DNA of 64,000 nt, from the NCBI GenBank assembly GCA_024236155.1, contig JACKLA010000003.1, forward strand, positions 1-64,000, read 5' to 3'. The position numbers and the translations under genes were made by a program. Position 1 is the first letter of the stretch, and each line of letters opens with the position of its first letter. Origin of the DNA: Sphingomonadaceae bacterium (GTDB taxonomy: Bacteria > Pseudomonadota > Alphaproteobacteria > Sphingomonadales > Sphingomonadaceae). The notes under the pieces are model-generated. The model was given only the letters and a program-made list of their open reading frames with translations. It searched no databases and was not told the DNA's origin. Shown here in pieces: positions 25,767-33,796 of this stretch.

Positions 25767-28430
25767 ATGAACAAGACGGTCTTTCCATTCGGCGGCGCAG
25801 CGGATCATTCGGACCCGCGCCAGAAGGACAAGACCGTCACCGGCGGCAAGGGCGCGAACCTGGCTGAAATGGCGCAGATCGGCCTGCCGGTGCCCCCGGG
25901 CTTCACCATCTCGACCGAGGAATGTGTCAGCTATCTCGCGGGTGGCTCCGATTTCTCGGATGCGCTGCGAAACGATGTCAATGCGGCGCTTGAACATGTT
26001 GAAAAAACGGTAGGAAAGCGTTTCGGCGATGCCGCCGATCCGCTGCTCGTCTCGGTCCGTTCGGGCGCGCGCGTTTCCATGCCGGGGATGATGGACACCG
26101 TCCTCAACCTGGGCCTCAATGACGAGACGGTGCAGGGGCTGGCGGCAACTTCGGGCGACGAGCGTTTCGCGTGGGACAGCTATCGCCGTTTCGTCCAGAT
26201 GTATTCCGATGTGGTGCTCGGCCTCGATCACGGCCTGTTCGAGGAAGCTCTCGAAATCGCCAAGGAAGACAAGGGCTTCTACAACGATACCGAGATGGAG
26301 GCGGAAGACTGGCAGGCGCTTGTTGCGGAATACAAGTCCATCGTCGGGCAGGAACTGGGCAAGCCGTTCCCGCAGGATGTGACCGAACAGCTGTGGGGCG
26401 CGATCGCTGCCGTGTTCGACAGCTGGGACAGCGACCGCGCCAAGGTCTATCGCCGCCTCAACGATATCCCGGGCGACTGGGGCACAGCGGTGAATGTGCA
26501 GGCGATGGTGTTCGGCAATATGGGCGATACCAGCGCCACCGGGGTTGCCTTCACCCGCGATCCGGCGACTGGCGAGCGCGCCTATTACGGCGAGTATCTG
26601 ATCAACGCACAGGGTGAAGATGTGGTCGCGGGTATCCGCACTCCGCAATATCTCACCAAGGCTGCGCGAGAAGCCGCCGGTGCCAAGCCGCTGTCCATGG
26701 AAGAGGCGATGCCTGCTGCCTATGGCGAACTGGCGCGCGTGTTCGACCTGCTCGAAAACCATTATCGCGATATGCAGGATATCGAATTCACCGTGCAGGA
26801 CGGCACGCTGTGGATGCTGCAGACCCGTTCGGGCAAGCGCACCGCCAAGGCCGCACTGCGCATGGCGGTGGAAATGGTCGGCGAAGGGCTGATCTCGGAA
26901 GAGGAAGCGATCCGCCGCGTTGACCCGATGGCGCTCGACCAGCTGCTCCACCCGACGCTCGACCCCGATGCCCCGCGTGACGTGCTGACCGCCGGGCTTC
27001 CCGCCTCGCCGGGTGCGGCAAGTGGCAAGATTGCGCTCGATTCCGATACGGCAGAGCAATGGGCCGGGCGCGGCGAGAAGGTCATCCTGGTCCGCGTCGA
27101 AACCTCGCCCGAGGATATTCACGGCATGCATGCGGCAACCGGCATCCTGACTGCGCGCGGCGGCATGACGTCACATGCGGCGGTGGTGGCGCGCGGTATG
27201 GGGCGGCCCTGCGTCTCGGGCGCGTCTGCCGTTTCGATCGACATGCCATCGCGCAGCCTGCGCATCGGCAGCCGCGAGTTGAAGGAAGGCGATACGCTGA
27301 CCCTCGATGGTGCCAACGGGCAGGTCATGGCTGGCGAGGTCAAGACCATCGAACCCGAGCTTGCGGGCGATTTCGGCACGCTGATGGAATGGGCCGACAG
27401 GCATCGCCGGATGAAAGTGCGCACCAATGCCGAAACGCCGGCGGATTGCCGCATGGCGCGCCAGTTCGGGGCCGAGGGTATCGGCCTGTGCCGGACGGAG
27501 CATATGTTCTTCGATGCCGGCCGGATCAGTGCAGTGCGTGAGATGATCCTTGCCGAAGACGAGAAGGGCCGCCGCGCTGCGCTGGAGAAGCTGCTTCCCG
27601 AACAGCGTGGCGACTTCAAGCAGATATTCGAGGTCATGGCGGGCCTGCCATGCACGATCCGCTTGCTCGACCCGCCGCTCCATGAATTCCTGCCGCATGG
27701 CGATGCCGAGTTCGAGGAACTGGCCAATGCCACCGGATACGGTGTCGACCACCTAAAGCGGCGTGCGGGCGAACTCCACGAATTCAACCCGATGCTGGGC
27801 CATCGCGGCTGTCGCCTTGGGATCACCTATCCCGAGATCTACGAGATGCAGGCGCGGGCGATCTTCGAGGCGGCTTGCGAAGTGGCGAAGGAAAGCGGTG
27901 ACGCCCCGGTGCCGGAGATCATGATCCCGCTGGTCGCCACCAGGCGCGAGCTGGAACTGCTCAAGGCGCTGGTCGACCGCGTTGCGGCGCAGGTGTTCGA
28001 GGAAACCGGATCGTCGGTGGATTATCTCGTCGGCACCATGATCGAACTGCCGCGCGCTGCCCTGATGGCGGGCGAGATTGCCGAGGAAGGCGCGTTCTTC
28101 TCCTTCGGCACCAACGATCTGACCCAGACCACACTCGGCGTCAGCCGTGACGACAGCGCACGGTTCCTCGCCCCCTATGTCGAGAAGGGCATTTTCGCCC
28201 GCGATCCGTTCGTCAGCCTCGATGTCGACGGGGTTGGCCAGCTGGTCTCGCTCGCGGCCGAGCGGGGCAGGGCAACCCGGCCCGATATCAAGCTGGGCAT
28301 TTGCGGCGAGCATGGCGGCGATCCGGCGAGCATCGCCTTCTGCGAGCAAACCGGGCTCGATTACGTCAGCGCGTCGCCTTATCGCGTGCCTATCGCAAGG
28401 CTGGCGGCAGCGCAGGCTGCGTTGAAATAA
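25767..28430 (+). CDS. ppdK: Pyruvate, phosphate dikinase
   Basis: An 887-residue enzyme that interconverts pyruvate, ATP and Pi with PEP, AMP and PPi. The start is MNKTVFPFGGAADHSDPRQK; the nucleotide-binding part is GGKGANLAEMAQIGLPVPPG. The phosphorylated His lies in GGMTSHAAVVARGMG (about residue 470). The PEP/pyruvate domain ends with the catalytic Cys in GICGEHGGDP. Full length is typical. It is not clearly in an operon, with 113 bases after glyS. Confidence 0.98.
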   Translation: MNKTVFPFGGAADHSDPRQKDKTVTGGKGANLAEMAQIGLPVPPGFTISTEECVSYLAGGSDFSDALRNDVNAALEHVEKTVGKRFGDAADPLLVSVRSGARVSMPGMMDTVLNLGLNDETVQGLAATSGDERFAWDSYRRFVQMYSDVVLGLDHGLFEEALEIAKEDKGFYNDTEMEAEDWQALVAEYKSIVGQELGKPFPQDVTEQLWGAIAAVFDSWDSDRAKVYRRLNDIPGDWGTAVNVQAMVFGNMGDTSATGVAFTRDPATGERAYYGEYLINAQGEDVVAGIRTPQYLTKAAREAAGAKPLSMEEAMPAAYGELARVFDLLENHYRDMQDIEFTVQDGTLWMLQTRSGKRTAKAALRMAVEMVGEGLISEEEAIRRVDPMALDQLLHPTLDPDAPRDVLTAGLPASPGAASGKIALDSDTAEQWAGRGEKVILVRVETSPEDIHGMHAATGILTARGGMTSHAAVVARGMGRPCVSGASAVSIDMPSRSLRIGSRELKEGDTLTLDGANGQVMAGEVKTIEPELAGDFGTLMEWADRHRRMKVRTNAETPADCRMARQFGAEGIGLCRTEHMFFDAGRISAVREMILAEDEKGRRAALEKLLPEQRGDFKQIFEVMAGLPCTIRLLDPPLHEFLPHGDAEFEELANATGYGVDHLKRRAGELHEFNPMLGHRGCRLGITYPEIYEMQARAIFEAACEVAKESGDAPVPEIMIPLVATRRELELLKALVDRVAAQVFEETGSSVDYLVGTMIELPRAALMAGEIAEEGAFFSFGTNDLTQTTLGVSRDDSARFLAPYVEKGIFARDPFVSLDVDGVGQLVSLAAERGRATRPDIKLGICGEHGGDPASIAFCEQTGLDYVSASPYRVPIARLAAAQAALK

Positions 28431-28457
28431 TTTCTTTCCTACAGAGGGTTGGCCGGG

Positions 28458-29213
28458 TTACCTGCGCCAGCCACTCAAGGTCAGAATCTCAAAGGTTTCG
28501 ATAACGCGCCCGTCGTCACCTGCCGTTTCGAGGAAGGTGGTTCGCGCGCGGTCCAACCCGGTGCGGGTGACGGGCGGGGCCTTGCTCTGCAGCACGCTGG
28601 TAAGCCCGTGGAGCCGCAGATCGGCGACCAGCCGGTCGAGCGAGCCATAGGATACGCGCAGCGTGTGGCTGTCGACCACCGGGCTGTACCAACCCGCGCG
28701 CTGGATCAGTTCAGCCGCCGCGCGGACATCGACCAGCGGGTGCATCCGGGCCGCAGGTCGCTCGCCGTCGGCGGCCAGCATGGCGCGGCGCAGGTTGGGC
28801 AGGCTCGGCGCGCCGATGAACGTGGCGATGGCCAGCCCGCCCGGGGCCAGAGCGCGGTGCATATGGATCAGCGCGCCGGGCAGGTCGTTAAGCGTGTCGA
28901 GCGAGGCCATGCTGGCGATGAAGTCGAAATTGCCGCCGGGGTAGGGGGCTTCCTCGTCGAACCCGACCGGCGGCGGTGGGGCATCCGCCGGAGCAAGTTT
29001 GAGGCGATCGAGCAGGGAGGGCGGGGAATGACCGGTTAACAGGGGTTTGGCAGGCTCATGTTGCACGAAATCGAGCCGGTCCACGATCTCGCCCGCCATG
29101 TGTTCGAACAGGAATGGCAGCTCGCCGGAAACCGCCTGCAGCTTGCGCGCCCGATCGGCAACAACCTGCCTGCGGCGAGGCGAAAATATGCGGGGAGGCG
29201 CTCGTTCGATCAT
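28458..29213 (-). CDS. Methyltransferase-like protein with degenerate SAM motif I
   Basis: A 251-residue protein resembling the BioC/NDUFAF5 group of class I methyltransferases. The motif order fits from the middle onward: FDFIASMASLDTLNDLPGAL (post-I/II region), MHRALAPGGLAIATFIGAPS (motif III/IV) and DVRAAAELIQRAGW. The N-terminal part is helical (RRRQVVADRARKL...). The Gly-rich SAM motif I (VLDxGxGxG) is missing; its place reads LDFVQHEPAKPLLTGHS. It may bind SAM differently or act as a pseudo-enzyme. It is divergent from comF, 53 bases apart. Confidence 0.72.
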   Translation of the reverse strand: MIERAPPRIFSPRRRQVVADRARKLQAVSGELPFLFEHMAGEIVDRLDFVQHEPAKPLLTGHSPPSLLDRLKLAPADAPPPPVGFDEEAPYPGGNFDFIASMASLDTLNDLPGALIHMHRALAPGGLAIATFIGAPSLPNLRRAMLAADGERPAARMHPLVDVRAAAELIQRAGWYSPVVDSHTLRVSYGSLDRLVADLRLHGLTSVLQSKAPPVTRTGLDRARTTFLETAGDDGRVIETFEILTLSGWRR

Positions 29214-29266
29214 GCCGTGCCTGTGCCGCCCTTGCCGCCGGCTTGCAAGCGGTGCAGTGTCGGCAA

Positions 29267-30016
29267 ATGGCGGTCGCTCCCATCATTGCAGAGACGTTTG
29301 CCCCGCTGGTCGATCTCGTCTTCCCGCCGCGCTGCCCGCTGTGTGGGGAGGGTATTGCCGAGCAAACCGGCCTTTGCGCACCATGCTGGAGCGAGCTGGT
29401 CATTCCCGGTGAACCCGCCTGTGCGACCTGTCAGCGACCGTTTGCCAACCACGCGGCTGGGGAGGGTGCCGTTTGCGCACCCTGCCAGCAATCCCCGCCG
29501 GTGCATGACGGGATCGCCGCTGGTACGCTCTATAACGAGGCCTCGCGCCAACTCGTGCTCCGGTTCAAGCACGGCCGCAAGATTGCCATGGCACCGATGC
29601 TGGCGCGGCTTGTTGCAGCGCGCCTGCCAGCGACGGATGGCGGACGAGTATTCGTTCCAGTCCCGCTCCACTGGACCCGCTTGTGGCAGCGCGGGTTCAA
29701 CCAGTCCGCACTTCTGGCGAGGGAACTGGCGAAGGCGACTGGCGGTGTGCTGCTGGTTGACGCACTCCGTCGGTCGAAACGAACTCCGCCGCTGGGTGGG
29801 CTGGGCCGCAAGGCGCGCGAACGCATGCTGGCCGGATCGATCGAGGTTGCGTCAGCAAGGAAAAGCGCGCTTGCCGGGCGCGACGTGGTACTGGTCGACG
29901 ATGTGCTGACCAGCGGCGCAACCAGCACTGCCTGCGTCAAGGTGCTGAAACGCGCAGGCGCGAAGAGTGTCGTCATCGCATGTTTCTCGCGGGTTCTGGA
30001 CGAGGCGATACCATGA
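29267..30016 (+). CDS. comF: ComF-family phosphoribosyltransferase-like protein
   Basis: A 249-residue ComF protein. An N-terminal zinc ribbon has CPLC, CAPC, CATC and CAPC between about residues 17 and 70. It is followed by a type I PRTase-like domain with VFVPVPLHWTRLWQRGFNQS and the PRPP-binding loop VVLVDDVLTSGATS. ComF is needed for DNA uptake in naturally competent bacteria and is widely conserved elsewhere, where its role is unclear. No other competence genes are in this window. Confidence 0.93.
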   Translation: MAVAPIIAETFAPLVDLVFPPRCPLCGEGIAEQTGLCAPCWSELVIPGEPACATCQRPFANHAAGEGAVCAPCQQSPPVHDGIAAGTLYNEASRQLVLRFKHGRKIAMAPMLARLVAARLPATDGGRVFVPVPLHWTRLWQRGFNQSALLARELAKATGGVLLVDALRRSKRTPPLGGLGRKARERMLAGSIEVASARKSALAGRDVVLVDDVLTSGATSTACVKVLKRAGAKSVVIACFSRVLDEAIP

Positions 30017-30372
30017 CGAATGGACCGCAAGCGAAACGCCGGGGATCTTGCGATCCCGGGCGCCACGTGACGAAATTTAACGGACCACCTTGCGGTTCGA
30101 CAGCCACCCCCTTTTGGCCGTCGCGGTCCTATCCCTCATCGTTACGGGCGCGCTTCCGTTGCCGGCTGCTGCTGCCCTTACCCCCTGAACTTGGCCCTTT
30201 ACGGTGCCTTCCCTGGGTGCCCGGCATGCGCCGAACGAGGCGCGTTTTTCCACTTCTCGCCGGAACGGCATAGCCGGAAACCATCGAGTGATAGATTTTG
30301 AACGACAGTTGTGGTTATCGTGCAACAAACCATCCGTGGAGACACGGCGGCGAGAAAGGACCGAACAAGCCG
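30017..30372. other. 356-base gap between comF and hisI, no confident gene
   Basis: No gene is confidently supported. A short plus-strand frame from a TTG at 30090 to a stop at 30188 would encode LRFDSHPLLAVAVLSLIVTG... ending in PLPAAAALTP, which looks like a signal peptide with nothing after it. It may be chance or a remnant. The final 100 bases are AT-richer and probably contain the hisI promoter. A long minus-strand open frame crosses the gap but is antisense to hisI and the MerR gene. Confidence 0.6.
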
Positions 30373-30756
30373 ATGACCACGAATGAACTGACCGCCGCAG
30401 AGCGGGAGGGCGGCAGCATCTTTGCCCCGAAATATGATGCCCACGGCCTGATCTGCGCGGTGGTCTGCAATGCCGGATCGAGCGAGGTGTTGATGGTCGC
30501 CTATATGAACGAGGAAGCCCTGCAATTGACCGTCGATAGCGGGATTGCGCATTTCTACTCACGGTCGCGCCAGACCCTGTGGAAGAAGGGCGAAACGTCC
30601 GGCAATACGCTTTCGGTGGAGGAGATACTGGTCGATTGCGATCAGGACGCGCTGGTTCTGAAGGTAATCCCCGCCGGGCCCACCTGCCATACCGGCGCGA
30701 CTTCCTGCTTTTACCGCGTCCTTGCGGATGGAACCTTGCAGCCTCGCTCCAGTTGA
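30373..30756 (+). CDS. hisI: Phosphoribosyl-AMP cyclohydrolase
   Basis: A 127-residue enzyme for the third step of histidine synthesis. The start MTTNELTAAEREGGSIFAPK at 30373 is chosen over an upstream ATG at 30298. Signature segments are VLMVAYMNEEALQLT, ARSRQTLWKKGETSGN-type (SRSRQTLWKKGETSGNTLSV), the metal-binding VDCDQDALVL and PAGPTCHTGATSCF. It is a stand-alone HisI without the HisE pyrophosphohydrolase domain. The stop overlaps the -35 element of the next promoter. Confidence 0.95.
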   Translation: MTTNELTAAEREGGSIFAPKYDAHGLICAVVCNAGSSEVLMVAYMNEEALQLTVDSGIAHFYSRSRQTLWKKGETSGNTLSVEEILVDCDQDALVLKVIPAGPTCHTGATSCFYRVLADGTLQPRSS

Positions 30757-30781
30757 CGTTTACGTAAGGTGCTTTTAACAA
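30753..30781 (+). promoter_or_regulatory. Promoter with palindromic operator ahead of the MerR gene
   Basis: TTGACG (30753-30758), a 17-base spacer and TAACAA (30776-30781) give a sigma70-type promoter. The palindromic box TTGACGTTTACGTAA (30753-30767), with ACGTTTACGT as its core, overlaps the -35. It resembles the operator described for LiuR-type MerR regulators of branched-chain acid and acyl-CoA degradation in proteobacteria. The start codon is only six bases past the -10, so the transcript may be leaderless. Confidence 0.5.
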
Positions 30782-30787
30782 CGTGGC

Positions 30788-31231
30788 ATGGCGACTGCAC
30801 ACGAAAAAGATTCGCAAAGGCACGGCGGCGCACATCTCGATCGCCCGGACCGGCTCGATAGGGAACAATATTCGATTTCCGACCTGACGGAGGAATTCGA
30901 CTGCACGGCGCGCGCCTTGCGCTTTTACGAAGACGAAGGCCTGATCGCCCCCGCGCGGATCGGGCTGGCCCGGGTATATTCCAAGCGCGATCGTGCCCGG
31001 CTTGCCTGGATCATGCGCGCGAAGAATGTCGGTTTCAGCCTGACCGAAATTCGTGAGATGATCGACCTGTACGACCTTGGCGATGGCCGGGTCGAGCAGC
31101 GCCGCGTGACGGTCGAGAAGTGCAAGACCCACATCGCAAAACTCAAGCGGCAGCGCGCCGATATCGATTCCTCGATCAAGGAACTGACGCAGTTCGTCAA
31201 ACAGGTCGAAGCGATCGATCAGGACAAGTGA
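30788..31231 (+). CDS. MerR-family regulator, LiuR-like
   Basis: A 147-residue MerR-family regulator. An N-terminal tail of about 25 residues is followed by the winged helix YSISDLTEEFDCTARALRFY, with EDEGLIAPAR and YSKRDRARLAWIMRAKNVGF. A dimerisation helix (VEKCKTHIAKLKRQRADIDS) follows. It lacks the Cys metal-binding C-terminus of metal sensors, so it is of the metabolite or acyl-CoA type. It is 32 bases upstream of an acyl-CoA dehydrogenase gene and likely controls it, plus itself, from the promoter at 30753. Confidence 0.9.
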   Translation: MATAHEKDSQRHGGAHLDRPDRLDREQYSISDLTEEFDCTARALRFYEDEGLIAPARIGLARVYSKRDRARLAWIMRAKNVGFSLTEIREMIDLYDLGDGRVEQRRVTVEKCKTHIAKLKRQRADIDSSIKELTQFVKQVEAIDQDK

Positions 31232-31263
31232 CCCGCTGACTACCCAATTTCCGAGGACATACC

Positions 31264-33069
31264 ATGCCCACCTATTCCGCCCCGACCCGCGACACGCGTT
31301 TCATCGTCAATGAACTGCTGGATCTTGCCAGCTACGGCAACCTTCCCGGCTTCGAAATGGCTACCGAGGATGTGACCGACGCGGTCATCAATGAGGGCGG
31401 GCGGTTCTGTGCAGAGGTGCTGGCGCCGATCAACCTGTCTGGCGACCAGGAGGGCTGCACCCGTCACGACGATGGCTCGGTGACCACGCCCAAGGGTTTC
31501 AAGGAGGCGTTCGACCAGTTCCGGGCTGCTGGCTGGGGCACGCTTTCCGCACCGGAAGAGTTCGGCGGGCAGGGTATGCCGCATGTCCTCGGCATGGTGA
31601 TGGAAGAATTCATCTCAAGCGCGAACCAGGCGTTCGGCATGTATCCCGGTCTTACCAACGGCGCGGTATCGGCGCTGATCGCCAAGGGCTCGCAGGAGCA
31701 GAAAGAGACGTATCTTCCGAAAATGATCTCGGGCGAATGGACCGGAACGATGAACCTGACCGAACCGCATTGCGGCACGGATCTGGGCATGATCCGCACC
31801 AAGGCGGAGCCGCAGGCCGATGGCAGTTATGCGATCACCGGGACCAAGATTTTCATCTCGGCCGGCGAACACGACATGTCGGACAATATCATCCACCTCG
31901 TGCTGGCGAAGACACCGGGCGCGCCCGACAGCACCAAGGGCATTTCGCTGTTCGTGGTGCCGAAGTTCCTTCTCAATGATGATGGCTCGATTGGTGAGCG
32001 CAACGGCGTGATGTGCGGCTCGATCGAGCACAAGATGGGCATTCATGCCAACTCGACCTGCGTACTCAACTATGATGGTGCAAAAGGCTGGATGGTGGGC
32101 GAGGAGAACAAGGGGCTCGCCGCCATGTTCGTGATGATGAACGCTGCCCGCCTCGGGGTCGGCATCCAGGGATTGAGCCAGGCAGAGGCAGCCTACCAGA
32201 ACGCTGTCGCCTATGCGCTGGACCGGCGGCAGGGCAGGGCTCTGACCGGCCCTGCGGACCCCAATGCACAGGCCGATCCCATCTTCGTCCACCCCGATGT
32301 GCGCCGCATGTTGATGGACGCCAAGGCCTTCACCGAAGGCATGCGCGCGCTGTGCCTGTGGGGCGCCCTGATGGTCGATCTCAGCCACAAGGCGCAGACC
32401 GAGGAAGAGCGCGCCGAAGCCGACGCTATCATCGGGCTGCTCACCCCGGTCATAAAGGGATATGGCACCGACAAGGGCTATGAAGTCGCGACCAATATGC
32501 AGCAGGTCTTCGGTGGCCACGGCTATATCGAGGAATGGGGCATGAGCCAGTTCGTTCGCGATGCCCGCATCACCCAGATCTATGAAGGCACCAATGGCGT
32601 GCAGGCGATGGACCTGTGCGGCCGCAAGCTTGCCAGCAAGGGCGGCGCTGCAATCCAGGCTTACTTCAAGATGGTTGGCGAGGAATGTGCCGCTGCCAAG
32701 GGTGACGAGGCGCTTGCGCCTATGGCCGAACAGCTAGAGAAGGCTCTCGGCCAACAACAGGCTGCCACCATGTGGTTCATGAACAATGCGATGCAGAACC
32801 CGAACCACCTCGGTGCGGGGGCGCATCACTATATGCATATCATGGGCATCGTGACACTCGGCTACATGTGGCTCAAGATGGCCAGGGTTGCGCAGGAGAA
32901 GCTAACCGGATCGCCGGGAGATGCTGCGTTCTACGAGGCCAAACTTGCGACTGCGCGCTATTATATGGACCGTTACCTGCCCGATGCCGGCGCGCTGCGC
33001 CGCAAGCTGGAAACCGGTAGCGACAGCATGATGGCGCTGGGTGAAGAGGCCTTCCAGACAGCGGCCTGA
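31264..33069 (+). CDS. Acyl-CoA dehydrogenase (DmdC/long form)
   Basis: A 601-residue FAD-linked acyl-CoA dehydrogenase of the long form, typified by DmdC-like 3-methylmercaptopropionyl-CoA dehydrogenases. It has the N-terminal extension, GTMNLTEPHCGTDLGMIRTK (FAD binding), KIFISAGEHDMSDN, QQVFGGHGYIEEWGMSQFVR and ITQIYEGTNGVQAMDL with the catalytic-base Glu. A C-terminal helical domain (about 450-600) follows. The real substrate cannot be told from sequence; neighbourhood with a LiuR-like regulator suggests fatty or branched-chain acyl-CoA. RBS GAGGA precedes the ATG. Confidence 0.94.
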   Translation: MPTYSAPTRDTRFIVNELLDLASYGNLPGFEMATEDVTDAVINEGGRFCAEVLAPINLSGDQEGCTRHDDGSVTTPKGFKEAFDQFRAAGWGTLSAPEEFGGQGMPHVLGMVMEEFISSANQAFGMYPGLTNGAVSALIAKGSQEQKETYLPKMISGEWTGTMNLTEPHCGTDLGMIRTKAEPQADGSYAITGTKIFISAGEHDMSDNIIHLVLAKTPGAPDSTKGISLFVVPKFLLNDDGSIGERNGVMCGSIEHKMGIHANSTCVLNYDGAKGWMVGEENKGLAAMFVMMNAARLGVGIQGLSQAEAAYQNAVAYALDRRQGRALTGPADPNAQADPIFVHPDVRRMLMDAKAFTEGMRALCLWGALMVDLSHKAQTEEERAEADAIIGLLTPVIKGYGTDKGYEVATNMQQVFGGHGYIEEWGMSQFVRDARITQIYEGTNGVQAMDLCGRKLASKGGAAIQAYFKMVGEECAAAKGDEALAPMAEQLEKALGQQQAATMWFMNNAMQNPNHLGAGAHHYMHIMGIVTLGYMWLKMARVAQEKLTGSPGDAAFYEAKLATARYYMDRYLPDAGALRRKLETGSDSMMALGEEAFQTAA

Positions 33070-33080
33070 GTCCCGGGTCG

Positions 33081-33785
33081 TCAGGTCGGCAGGACCTCGT
33101 CGAAGAGGTTAAGCATCGCAGCCCAGCTTTGGCGGTCGGCGCTGGCGTCATAGGCGACAGCGTCGAGCGGCTTTTCATCATTCGCCGGATCGGTGAAACC
33201 GTGGACGGCCCCGGCATAGATATGCAGGTGCCAGTCGGCCCCGGCGTGGTCCATCTCTTCCATGAAGGTGCGGACCTGTTCGCGCGGGACGAGCGGGTCG
33301 CGGTCGCCATGGCATACCAGCAGGCGTGCCGTGACTGCGCCGGGTTCGGCGGGACGCTGTGTTTCAAGCAGGCCGTGGAAGCTGGTAACGGCCAACAGGT
33401 CTGCGCCATCGCGTGCGAGTTCGAGCACGGCCTGTCCGCCCATGCAGAAACCGATTGCCAGCATGGGCAATTCAGGTGCCTGCCCACGCAGCGCGGCCAG
33501 TCCGGCATGGAGGCGCTGGCGATACACGCTGGTATCGGCGCGCAACTGCTGGGCGAGGGGCGGGCCGGGATTGGCATCGCTTACTTCCTCGCCATAGAAA
33601 TCCATCACCATGGCGAGATAGCCCGCATCGGCCAGCATGTGCGCCTTATCAGCGACGCGCGGGGTGATGTTGTGGATCGTGGGAAAGACAGCAACGGCAG
33701 CTGTCGGAGTGGTTGCCGGGCGCGCGAGATAGCCGGTCAGGGCAACCGCCCGGTCGGAATATTCGATCCTCTCAAGCGTTGTCAT
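33081..33785 (-). CDS. Dienelactone hydrolase family protein
   Basis: A 234-residue alpha/beta hydrolase. The start at 33785 (MTTLERIEYSDRAVALTGYL) is preferred to an upstream one 15 bases earlier. The catalytic Cys is in GFCMGGQAVLE (about residue 115), the Asp in HGDRDPLVP and the His in AGAVHGFTD. Cys in the nucleophile position is the hallmark of dienelactone hydrolases. Cytoplasmic, with no signal peptide. It lies 11 bases downstream of a DUF4139 gene and is probably in the same operon. The substrate is unknown. Confidence 0.93.
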   Translation of the reverse strand: MTTLERIEYSDRAVALTGYLARPATTPTAAVAVFPTIHNITPRVADKAHMLADAGYLAMVMDFYGEEVSDANPGPPLAQQLRADTSVYRQRLHAGLAALRGQAPELPMLAIGFCMGGQAVLELARDGADLLAVTSFHGLLETQRPAEPGAVTARLLVCHGDRDPLVPREQVRTFMEEMDHAGADWHLHIYAGAVHGFTDPANDEKPLDAVAYDASADRQSWAAMLNLFDEVLPT

Positions 33786-33796
33786 GCCAATCCCGA

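Noticed and set aside
30077..31132. Long minus-strand open frame of 351 codons
   Set aside because: It is antisense to hisI and the MerR gene, both of which have clear family motifs, and its translation is low-complexity with no domain. It is a by-product of high GC.
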